Position numbers and translations under genes: made by a program. A stretch of 64,000 bases of DNA, from the NCBI GenBank assembly GCA_958009055.1, contig OY253649.1, positions 1,426,001-1,490,000 of the forward strand, in the 5' to 3' direction. The notes beneath the pieces were generated by a model, which was given only the letters and a program-made list of their open reading frames with translations, was not told the DNA's origin and made no database searches. Every line of letters starts with the position of its first letter. Position 1 is the first letter of the stretch. The stretch is from Choricystis sp. odSpoLacu1. Its lineage: Eukaryota; Chlorophyta; Trebouxiophyceae. Shown here in pieces: positions 39,065 through 47,600 of the stretch.

Positions 39065-40765
39065 TCAACCATGCAGCAACGCCGTCACGGCGGGCAGGTC
39101 GGGCACCGCAACGTCTGCCGTGGCAGACGCAGCGGGCGCCGGCGGGGCAGGGGCGGCAGCAGCGGGCGCGGGCGCGGACTGCGCTTCGAGCGTTTCGTCG
39201 GCGGGGGTTTTGAGGCTGGCCTCCTCAGCCGCACCTGCTTCCGCCGCCGCCACAGCGTCAGCCTCGGCTTGGGCGGCAGCCAGGGCGGCTTCCACATCAT
39301 CCAGCTCGGCAGCTTCAGCGATGGCGGCCTCCAGGTCGGCAGTCTCCGCGGCGGCGGGCGACACCACGGCGGCGACATCATCCGTGCTGTCCACAATGAT
39401 CATGTCGTCCTCAGAGTCGGTGGCGGAGTCAACACCGAAAGAGTCGTCCGCGTTGGTCGCCTCGCCATCAAACTCGTCGGCGTCGGTCACGTCGGCGTCG
39501 GCGGCCGCCGAGATCTCGTCGCCCGCAACAATGGCGACCACGGCCGCGTCCGCGTCGGCCCCGATGCGGGCGGCGGCGTCGGTCAGCATAGCTTGCATCA
39601 GCTGCGCGTCGGACGCGGCGTCCACGTCGGTATACACGCGGGCGGCGGCGTCGCCAAGCAGGGCTTGAAGGACGTCGTCGTCGTCGGCCGCATCGGCCGC
39701 TTCGTGCGACCGGGACACGGGGCCTGTCACGTCGGCGGCGTCAGTGTCGGCAGCGTCCGCGTCGGCAGCGTCCGCATCGGCAGCGTCCGCGTCCATCTGG
39801 GCGGCCAGCGCGTTGATGTCGTCCAGCTCGGCGGCGTCTTGGTCGGCTTGCGCCGAGTCGGCGTCGTCCGCGTCCATCTGGGCGGCCAGCGCGTTGATGT
39901 CACTCAGCACGGCGTCATCGGCGTCCACGCCGGCCGCATCCAGCTGGGCGGCCATCACTTCGATCTCGTCCAGCGCGGCTTCCACCGCGGCGGCCTGGGC
40001 CGCATCGACGGCGCCCGCGTCCATCTGGGCGGCCAGCGCGTTGATGTCGTCCAGCTCGGCGGCGTCTTGGTCGGCTTGCGCCGAGTCGGCGTCGTCCGCG
40101 TCCATCTGGGCGGCCAGTGCGTTGATGTCGGCTTCCACCGCGGCGGCCTGGGCCGTGTCGTCCGCCGCGGCCTGGGCCGTGTCGTCCGCCGCGGCCTGGG
40201 CCGCCACATTAGCCGCGTCCGCACGCTCCAAAAACTCGTTGACCGCGTCCGCGACCCACTCGCCCTGGGTGGCGGCATCGTACGCGGTCCACTGGGAGGC
40301 AGATGCCTCCTCCTTGCTCTGCACCGCGTCCAGCTGGGCCAGTGCCGTGAGCGCGGTCGCGGTCGACTGAGGCGCGGGCGCCGGCGCGGCCACTTTGGCC
40401 TTCTTCACAGACACCGCGGGCGCCGTCGCGCGAGGCAGCACGGCGGGCGGCGCGGCCGCCGCGTCGACCGCGGTCGCGGTGCGCGTGTCCAGGGGCGGGC
40501 GCGGCGCGGCCCAGCGCGTGGTGGTGGACGCGGCCGCAGGGCCGGGAGCATACTCGGCGACACGGGCCGAGTACGTGTCGGTGTGGGCCTTGGAAAACGC
40601 AATCGAGGCGGCCGCGGCGCGGGCTTCAGCATCGTCGGCGGTGGTGGTGGTGAAGGAGAGCGGCGCGACGGCGGGGGTCGGCGCAAACGCGCCCGCGGGC
40701 TGCGCGGTCGCGGCGGTGGCCAGCGCCAGGGCGGCGGCCGCCAGCAGGAGGGCGCAGCGAGGCAT
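39065..40765 (-). CDS. Secreted, highly acidic Ala/Asp repeat protein, unknown
   Basis: A single exon, 566 aa. A signal peptide (MPRCALLLAAAALALATAAT) is followed by an Ala/Pro/Thr-rich part and one globular-looking segment (SQWTAYDAATQGEWVADAVN). Then comes a long repeat region dominated by Asp and Ala with the unit DINALAAQMDADDADSAQAD recurring. Net charge is strongly negative and there is no cysteine in the repeats. Two DNA copies of over 100 bp are spaced exactly 228 bp apart (39793 and 40021), so the repeat grows by in-frame duplication. Ca2+-binding, biomineral or extracellular-matrix roles are conceivable but unproved. The gene is divergent from the next one, across a palindromic E2F-like site. 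Confidence 0.65.
   Translation of the reverse strand: MPRCALLLAAAALALATAATAQPAGAFAPTPAVAPLSFTTTTADDAEARAAAASIAFSKAHTDTYSARVAEYAPGPAAASTTTRWAAPRPPLDTRTATAVDAAAAPPAVLPRATAPAVSVKKAKVAAPAPAPQSTATALTALAQLDAVQSKEEASASQWTAYDAATQGEWVADAVNEFLERADAANVAAQAAADDTAQAAADDTAQAAAVEADINALAAQMDADDADSAQADQDAAELDDINALAAQMDAGAVDAAQAAAVEAALDEIEVMAAQLDAAGVDADDAVLSDINALAAQMDADDADSAQADQDAAELDDINALAAQMDADAADADAADADAADTDAADVTGPVSRSHEAADAADDDDVLQALLGDAAARVYTDVDAASDAQLMQAMLTDAAARIGADADAAVVAIVAGDEISAAADADVTDADEFDGEATNADDSFGVDSATDSEDDMIIVDSTDDVAAVVSPAAAETADLEAAIAEAAELDDVEAALAAAQAEADAVAAAEAGAAEEASLKTPADETLEAQSAPAPAAAAPAPPAPAASATADVAVPDLPAVTALLHG
39789..40140 (-). repeat. In-frame direct repeat, 228-bp period
   Basis: A block of about 110 bp beginning CGTCCATCTGGGCGGCCAGC at about 39790 recurs nearly identically 228 bp (76 codons) later, inside the acidic repeat protein gene. 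Confidence 0.8.
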
Positions 40766-41230
40766 CGTGGTGGTTGTGTGGCTTGTGTGCGTGCGCCTGT
40801 GTGTGCGTGTAAGAGAGGGTTGGAAGAGGAGCGGAGACCGGTGCGCGCGCGCGCGCGAAATTTCGCGCGATTTCGTTTGTGGCCGCCCTGCGTCGCGTAA
40901 CCGTTGGTCGCTGGCGCGATAAAACTGTGCCACACGAAAGCGTGAACCCCACTCGCCACGCATCTGCAGGAGTGGGGCCAAACGGGGGCCACCAGGCGGG
41001 CGCGCTGCCCTCCGAGCGTCGCAATCGCAGGGTGCGGGCAGGGGCAACACGCGCGCTGGGCACCACAGCCCCCCGCCACCTCTGCCTGATGGTGGAGCAC
41101 ACACACGCGAGCGACGTGTGCTTCAAACACCAGCGCGCAACTGAGAGCCCCACCTGCCAAAGACGCCGCGTTTGAAGAGAAAGTGGAAAGGAAGTGTTGT
41201 TTCTTTGCTCGTCCACACTTGACTGAGAGA
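40766..41230. other. Bidirectional promoter region
   Basis: This 465-bp gap separates the start codons of the acidic repeat protein (-) and the GGCT-like protein (+). It includes an alternating GC tract and the palindrome annotated separately. No ORF with support was seen. Confidence 0.6.
40851..40868. promoter_or_regulatory. Palindromic E2F-like site CGCGCGAAATTTCGCGCG
   Basis: This is a perfect 18-bp palindrome. Each half matches the E2F/DP consensus TTTSGCGC. It lies about 86 bp upstream of the acidic repeat protein start and 363 bp from the divergent gene, so cell-cycle control of one or both is plausible. No experiment supports it. Confidence 0.45.
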
Positions 41231-41995
41231 ATGAGACCCGTCCGCGCCTCCCTCCGCCCAGGCGACCCCCTGCCCGACCGCGGGGGCGGCCTGCCCGACC
41301 TGCGCGCCATCACCGGCCCAGACGTTTGCTTCAAGCTGGAGGGGTACGGCAGCCTGCTGTCGCCAACGTCATCCAAAGCGACGTTCCCCGAGCTGACCCG
41401 CTTTCGGCGTGGCGTGCTGCCCGGCTACAGGCGCGTGTTTGCGCACACGACGGCCGTGTTTCATCAACGTGGCGTGGCCCGGCCTGAGACACGCGAAATC
41501 GCGTCGTTGTCGGTTGAGCCGTGTGTTAACGGCACGCGCCTGGCAGTGGCTCTCTTCGACGTGCCCACCACCAACGACGTGGCGGCCGCCCTGCTGGAGC
41601 GGGAGCACGAGTTTCAGTTTGTGGCGGTGGCGGTGGAGGATGAGGAAGGTGAAACACCCACCCTGGCGCTTGCCTGTGCGTCTTGGAACGACGACGACTA
41701 CCGAGCGCAGCGCGTCGCAGATGAAACCGCTTGGGCCGCCCGCTACCATGGCACCTACCCCGACGGCACGTCCTACGCCATTGACGCGGTGTGTTCGGAT
41801 CCCAATGTGCTGCCGTGCCGTCCTTACCTGCGGCACGTCGTGCTGGCCGCGCGGGCGCTGGGTGTGGAGGCCTGCGTCCTGGACAACACGGTGCTGGCCG
41901 ACCGCAGGACGACGGTGCGGCAGCACTTGGCGAGGGATCCAAGTATTATGGAGGAAGGACCGCCAAAGGGGCTGGAGACGAGGTATGGTGGGTGA
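41231..41995 (+). CDS. Gamma-glutamylcyclotransferase-like protein, putative
   Basis: A single exon, 254 aa. The segment EGYGSLLSPTSSKATFPEL resembles the substrate-binding YGSL loop of the GGCT/ChaC fold. The following GYRRVFAHTTAVFHQRGVAR and LLEREHEFQFVAVAVED supply a conserved acidic residue where the catalytic Glu is expected. The C-terminal part (AIDAVCSDPNVLPCRPYLRH) is specific to an algal/plant subgroup that I recognise only loosely. No targeting signal. If correct it would act on gamma-glutamyl compounds or glutathione in the cytosol. The fold is inferred from motifs only. Confidence 0.5.
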   Translation: MRPVRASLRPGDPLPDRGGGLPDLRAITGPDVCFKLEGYGSLLSPTSSKATFPELTRFRRGVLPGYRRVFAHTTAVFHQRGVARPETREIASLSVEPCVNGTRLAVALFDVPTTNDVAAALLEREHEFQFVAVAVEDEEGETPTLALACASWNDDDYRAQRVADETAWAARYHGTYPDGTSYAIDAVCSDPNVLPCRPYLRHVVLAARALGVEACVLDNTVLADRRTTVRQHLARDPSIMEEGPPKGLETRYGG

Positions 41996-42053
41996 AGAGA
42001 GCAGCAGCTGTCGTCGTCGATTTCACACCCCTCCGCATTTTGAGGCCTGCACT

Positions 42054-42761
42054 ATGCGTCGACCCGTTGCCGCCTCCCTCGCCATCCTCCTCCTGGCCGC
42101 CGTCGCGCTGGGCGACGGCGGTGCGTGGACGCCGACTCCAGACGCGGCGGCAGCTGCCGCGCCTGCGCCAGCCGACGCGGCCGCGCCGCCGGCTGCTGAC
42201 GTGCAGGCGCCTTCTCCCGACGCGCCCACCCCTGCTCCCGCTGTGGCCGATGCACCAGCCCCTGCACCTGCCGACGCGTCTCCTTCCTGCAACGCCGTCA
42301 ACGCCACCTGCTGCCCCGCTGGCTCGCCCGGGTCGCCGCCCGACCGCCCCGCCGCGCCGTGGTGTGCGGGCGCAGGGTTGGTGTGTTTTGCGGCTTAACC
42401 CGGGCCTGGTGGCCCAGACGCACTGCCCGTGTGCTCACCGTTTCCCACAGAATGTGGTGACACGGGGTCACGCTGTTGCCCGGCCTCCTACCACAACCCG
42501 ACCGACCGCCAGCTGCCGCCGCGCTGCAAAAACGCCAACGACTACTGTGGCGGCCCCTGGGACGCGGGCGTTTGCACCGCCAACGTGGCCGACTGTGGGA
42601 CGCAGGGGGCGGAGTGTTGCGTCGGGCCGTCCGAGGTGGCCACCGTGTGCACGTGCAAGGAGGGGCTGGGGCTGGTGTCGTTGACCGCCAAGACGTGTGG
42701 CGCGTGCCCGCCTGGCCAGGCGCCCGCGCCGTTTGTGTCGTCAGTGTGCACCGAGAGTTAG
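42054..42761 (+). CDS. Secreted Cys-rich protein with repeated CCPA modules and an internal TAA
   Basis: The signal peptide (MRRPVAASLAILLLAAVALG) is followed by an Ala/Pro stalk and Cys modules of the form C-x5-CCPA-...-C-x6-C-...-C. Module 1 reads CNAVNATCCPAG ... WCAGAGLVC; module 2 CGDTGSRCCPAS ... RCKNANDYC; module 3 CGTQGAECCVG. In-frame TAA (42396-42398) stops translation inside module 1 after FAA. Beyond it the same frame continues through VCSPFPTECGDTG to TAG at 42759-42761. A 33-nt GT-AG interval (42385-42417) would restore the frame but would delete a conserved Cys. I found no conventional intron that keeps the frame. Extracellular location is inferred. Confidence 0.6.
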
Positions 42762-42838
42762 GGTTGGTTTGTGTGTGAATGCGGCTGCTGTGTGTGTGTC
42801 TTAAAATGTCATCTCCATTCTTTTCAACCAAAACAGCA

Positions 42839-44335
42839 CTAACCTCCCTCCCCCCTGCGCCGCGCTGCTTTCCTTGCTTCCTCCACCGCCAGCCCGTCAA
42901 ACATGGTCAGGCCCACGCCCATGGCTTTCAGGTCTTCGGCGCCCCACCTCTGGGCCAGCAGGTCCCAGCACCAGGAGGCGCCGCGGCCCCTCAAGTCAGC
43001 GAGTGCTTTCAAATTCAGTGCGTGAGACACGACGTCGCTGCGCGTGGCCACAGCCAAAAAGGCGACCACATCCCCCGCGTCACGCACGTTGTGCATGGCG
43101 CGGTCGCCATGCAGCACCATGTTGGGCCACAGGGCTTCATCAGCGTCTGGGGCGACGCCGCCCAGCAGCGTGACTCGATAGTTGAGCCACCCTCCTGGCC
43201 GCGGTTCATCAGCTGGGCGGAACCGGGTGCCGAAGGGGGCGCGCGCGAAGGGGGAGGGCGCGCCAGGCGCGGTCGCCGTCGCTTCATCCAGTGGGGTGAC
43301 GGTGAGGTAGAGAGCGGGGGCGCGCGGGTCGTCGGCATCAGGGGCGAGCGTGGGCGCGGGGAACGCAGGCGGAGAGGGTTGCGTGTCTGCTTCCGCTTCA
43401 ACGCTTGCCTGCTGCTGCTCACCCTCTGGCAGCTTGACCGCCAGCCACAGCCCCACCGCGGAGGACGGGTCCAGGTCGGCGGCCACGCGCACGCGCCCGC
43501 CTGCGGCTGCCGCCGCGGCGCCCGCCTCCAGCAGCAGGGCGTACGCGTCCCCCAGGTCGGTCTCACCCGACCAGTCCAGGGAGCGCGTGTTCCAGGTGAC
43601 GCCGCCGGGGGGGGGAGGGCGGGAAGGAGTGGTGGTGGAGGGCGCGTCGACATCAGAGGCAAACGATTCGGTCGGCACCGCGGCAGCAGCCACGACCGCC
43701 GACCGGCGGGGCGACAGCGGGCCATCGGCAGTTGCCGCCAGCTGGCGAGACATCACGGCTGCTGCGACCGCAGGCGTGGGGGCGGTCGTGCGCGGCGGTG
43801 GTGGTGGTGGCGCGCGTGGCCTGTGCGCGACCGGGGGCAGCGGGTCCCCGCGCGCCGCAAACCCCAGGGGCGGGGGTGGCGGCGGCGGGGGGGGCGGCCT
43901 GGCGGCGTATTGCTGTGGCGGTGGTGGCGGTGGCCTGGTGGTGACAGGCGGCGGTGGCCGCTGTTGCCAAGCCTGCGGCAGCGCGCCAGGGCGCTGCGGC
44001 GCCACCCCTCCCGGCCTCCACCCAGGGGGTGGCGGCCCAGCCGGTGGCGGCCTCCATCCAGCAGGCGGCTGCTGCGCCGGTGGCGGCCGCTGCACCGCCC
44101 ACGGCGCAGCGCCGGTCGGCGGCGGTCCCGCCACACGCGGCAGCGGCGCCTGGGGCACTGCGCGCGGGTTCGGCCGAGGCTGCGCACCGGGAGGCGGCCC
44201 TGGACGACCCTGCACACTCCGTGACGCAGGCGGGGGGGGCCAGGTCCCCCCTGGCCGGGGCTGCTGCTGCGGGGGCGGGCGCATCAGAACGGGGCGCGCC
44301 AACGTGTGCAGCAGCAGCGTGGCCCACCGCCGCAT
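42839..44335 (-). CDS. Pro-rich protein with N-terminal organelle-type presequence, unknown
   Basis: A single exon, 498 aa. The start MRRWATLLLHTLARPVLMRP could be a mitochondrial presequence. Residues 20-190 are almost entirely Pro-rich with Gln, Arg and Ala. The C-terminal 270 residues look globular: LDWSGETDLGDAYALLLEAG, RVRVAADLDPSSAVGLWLAV, LNYRVTLLGGVAPDADEALW, VLHGDRAMHNVRDAGDVVAF and WDLLAQRWGAEDLKAMGVGL. I do not recognise the fold. It diverges from the ABC transporter gene (315 bp between starts). Confidence 0.6.
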   Translation of the reverse strand: MRRWATLLLHTLARPVLMRPPPQQQPRPGGTWPPPPASRSVQGRPGPPPGAQPRPNPRAVPQAPLPRVAGPPPTGAAPWAVQRPPPAQQPPAGWRPPPAGPPPPGWRPGGVAPQRPGALPQAWQQRPPPPVTTRPPPPPPQQYAARPPPPPPPPPPLGFAARGDPLPPVAHRPRAPPPPPPRTTAPTPAVAAAVMSRQLAATADGPLSPRRSAVVAAAAVPTESFASDVDAPSTTTPSRPPPPGGVTWNTRSLDWSGETDLGDAYALLLEAGAAAAAAGGRVRVAADLDPSSAVGLWLAVKLPEGEQQQASVEAEADTQPSPPAFPAPTLAPDADDPRAPALYLTVTPLDEATATAPGAPSPFARAPFGTRFRPADEPRPGGWLNYRVTLLGGVAPDADEALWPNMVLHGDRAMHNVRDAGDVVAFLAVATRSDVVSHALNLKALADLRGRGASWCWDLLAQRWGAEDLKAMGVGLTMFDGLAVEEARKAARRRGEGG

Positions 44336-44650
44336 GCAGTGGCAGGAGGGGGTGGAGTGGGTGAAGAGTGGATTGGTGCGCGTGTGGGGGGCACCAAGAG
44401 CTGCACAGACGCGGGTATGTGCGCGGGGACAACGTTTCCCGCCTGTGGCAACCGATGCAAAAACGAGTCGGCTCCACTTTTTCGACAGCGTCGTCGCCCT
44501 TCACACAAAAAAGGGCGACCCCATTCGTTTCCCTTTTGTTCGCGCGGCGCGGGCCCGCGCCGCCCCGCCTGTGTGCGCCCCTTCCCTTCCCGTGTCGCCC
44601 ACCGTCCAATCCTCACCATTCCGGGTTGGAAGGGCGCGCGCCACGCCGCG
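44336..44650. other. Bidirectional intergenic region
   Basis: It separates the Pro-rich gene (-) and the ABC transporter (+). No gene or clear motif seen. Confidence 0.5.
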
Positions 44651-47600
44651 ATGGCAGCCACCCACCGACCGCCCTCCTGGCCGCTCGACCGTGTGTGCGC
44701 CCACTGGCGGCGAACGGTGCGTTGGTTGTGTGTGTGTGTGGGGGGTGATGGTGTACACGCAGATCAAACAACAAGGCAGGCAGAGGGCCGGCAAAACCGA
44801 CACCAACTACTCCCTCTCCCCCCCCCGCCTTTCCACACCCAGGACCGCGTCGCCTGCGTCGCCGACGTCGCCCTCGTCGCCGCCCCAGCCGCCGCCACGG
44901 GCGTGGTGGCGGTCATCGCACTGCTCATTCGCCTGTGCAGGCGGGCGCCGCCCCCATCCACCCGGTTTGGATTGGGACGAAGCGTCGCAGTCGCTGCCGC
45001 CGTCGCGGCTGCCACCCTCGGCGGCGCGTACAGCGTCTCTGCCCCGCTGGCCGAGTCTGCAGTGGCAGGCGCATCCGTCGCAGTTAGCTTCACTCTGTTC
45101 GCCCTCTCGGTCGCGGCTCGCTCCCCGCGCGGCGACGTCATTCTGTCGTCGGTCGCCGCGGCGTCCGCGTGCGCCGCGTGCGCCGCTGCAGGCTGGCTCG
45201 TCCACCGCAGCCGGGATGGAGGCGCCATCGCCCTGCTGCGAGGTGTCGCAGCAGCCCAGCTGGTGGCGGCGTGGGCCCTGTTTGCGGGCAGTGGGGGGAG
45301 TGGACCGCCGTCTCCCTCGCCGCGCCCGCCCCCTACCCGGCGCGCCACGATCCCGCGCATCCTCTCCCCCTTGATCGCGTTTGCCAAACCGCTCATCGAC
45401 ACCGCGTCCGCGAGGGGACACCTGGATGACGCATACCTGCCTGCCGTGCCGCGTGGCGACGCACCCCTCGCTGCTGCGTCCGCCCTGGCGGCCGCGTGGA
45501 GCGCTGAGCGCGCGCTGGCCGTGCGCCGCGGGCGGACGCCCTCGCTCGCGCGCGCGCTCACGTCCGTCCATTGGCGCGAGTGGGCGGTGCTGGGCATCGT
45601 CAAAGTGGCGGGCGATGGCCTGAACTTTGCGGGGCCTCTCCTGCTCAAAGAGCTGGTGTCGTTTGTGGGGCGGGACGAGTGGCGGCGTGAACGTGACGAC
45701 GCCAACGCGTTTCACCATCGCCCGCCCCCCTCCCACGGCCTCCTCCTGGCCGCCGCCCTGGCCGCCGCCGCCGCCACCAAGGCCGTGCTGTCCACGCATT
45801 ACTCGTTCGGCATGGCTCGTTTGTCCGCCAAAGCGAGGGCGGGGCTGGGGGCTGCAGTGCATGGCGCCGCGCTCACAACGCGCGCTGCCGTCGCTGCCAC
45901 CGCCCGCCTCGACGACGGCGCGCTGTCCACCCTGGCCACCGTGGACGTCGACCGTGCCGTCAACGCGCTGCCCTCCCTGCACGAAGCCTGGGGCCTGCCC
46001 CTGCAGGCGACAATCGCTTTGGCCCTGCTGTTTGCCCAGGTGCGGTGGGCCGCGGCTGCCGGCGTCGCCGTCGTTGCGGCTGTTGTGCCCGCCAACCGTG
46101 CCCTGGCCATCCGCATCGAGGCCGCGTCAACTTCCATGCTGGCCTGGAAGGGCGTGCGCCTGGCCGCCGTCGCAGACCTGCTGCGCGGCGTGACCGCGGT
46201 CAAGGCGGCGGGGTGGGAGCCCGCGCTGGGAGCGCGCGCGCGCGCGCCGCGCGCACGCGCGAAGTGCGCGCCCTGGCCGTCCGCAAACTTTTGGACGCGT
46301 TGTGCGTGTACTCGTGGGCGGTGACGAGTCTGCTGATCATGGTGTGCACGTTTGGCAGTGCGGCTTTGGCGGGCGTGCCGTTGTCGAGTGCGAGGGCCTT
46401 TGCTGCGCTCGCGCTCTTTGGCGCGCTGGTCGCCCCCCTCAACTCGGCGCCCTGGGTCGTCAGCGGCCTGGTGGACGCGCGCGTGTCCATGAAGCGACTG
46501 CAAGGCCTGCTGGAGACGGCGGGCGATGGCGTGGTGGGGCTGGACGTGGGGGAGGAGGGCGAAGAAGATGACGACGGCGACGACGACACCACCCCCTCCC
46601 CCTCCCCCTGGTCCCCACCCACCATTCGGTCCCCCCTGCTGGCCGGCACTTCGCCCGCCGCATCCCCTGCATTTGGTGTGGCCGCTGGCGCTGTGGACGG
46701 AGACGCGCCTCCGTCCCCCTCGCGTTGGAACTGTCGCACATCGACGCAGCGTGGCACATCCCCCTCTCATCACCCCGCCCGCCCCACCTCACCCTGGCCG
46801 ACGTGTGCCTGGCCATCCCCGCGGGCACGCTGGCTGTCGTCGTCGCGCCCCCGGGCGCCGGCAAGTCGACGCTGCTGGCTGTGGCAGCGGGTGAGCTTGC
46901 GCCATGGCGTGGCCGCGTGCGCGTGGCCTCCCGCCCTGTGTACTTGCCCCAAACCCCCTGGTTGGCAGGCACCAGCGTGCGTGCCAACGTGGTGGTGGGC
47001 GCCCCCTTTGACCCACGCCGCTACGCCACCGCCCTGGCCGCCGTCTGCCTGGACGCCGACGTCGCCGCCTGGCCCGCGGGCGACGCCACCCCCGCCGGCG
47101 ACCGAGGCGCCTCCCTGTCGGGCGGTCAGCGCGCCCGCGTCGCCCTGGCGCGCGCCCTGTACTGCCGCCCCGACATCCTGCTGGCGGACGACCCGGTGGG
47201 CGCGCTGGACGCTCGCGTGGCGGCGACCGTGGTTGCACGCGCGCTGGCGGGCCCGTCCGCCGCCCTGGCGGGACGCACCCGCGTGGTGGCGTCCCACCAT
47301 GCTGGCCTGATTGCTGCGGCAGACGTCATCGTGCGGCTGGCGGGTGGGCGGGTGGTGTCTGTGGCGCCACCGACGCCGACCGAGCGCGCGGCGGGGGCGA
47401 CCACGGCTGCCGACGCGGGGCCATCGTCACCATCATCCGCAGATGAACCAGACGCCATCGATGACTCCAACAACCTGCTGATCACAGCCGTGTCTGGTGT
47501 GCTGCCGCCCTTGGCCACCGAGCCCGAAGAACACCGTGAGCGCGGCGCGGTCGCGCTGTCCGTGTGGCGTGCCTGGCTGGCGGCCGCGGGTTGGGGCCTG

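Noticed and set aside
40680..40765. AFAP motif after the signal peptide of the acidic repeat protein, as in secondary red plastids
   Set aside because: TIC110, IspF and the plastid EF-hand protein have simple transit peptides with no signal peptide, so the motif is probably chance in an Ala/Pro-rich region.
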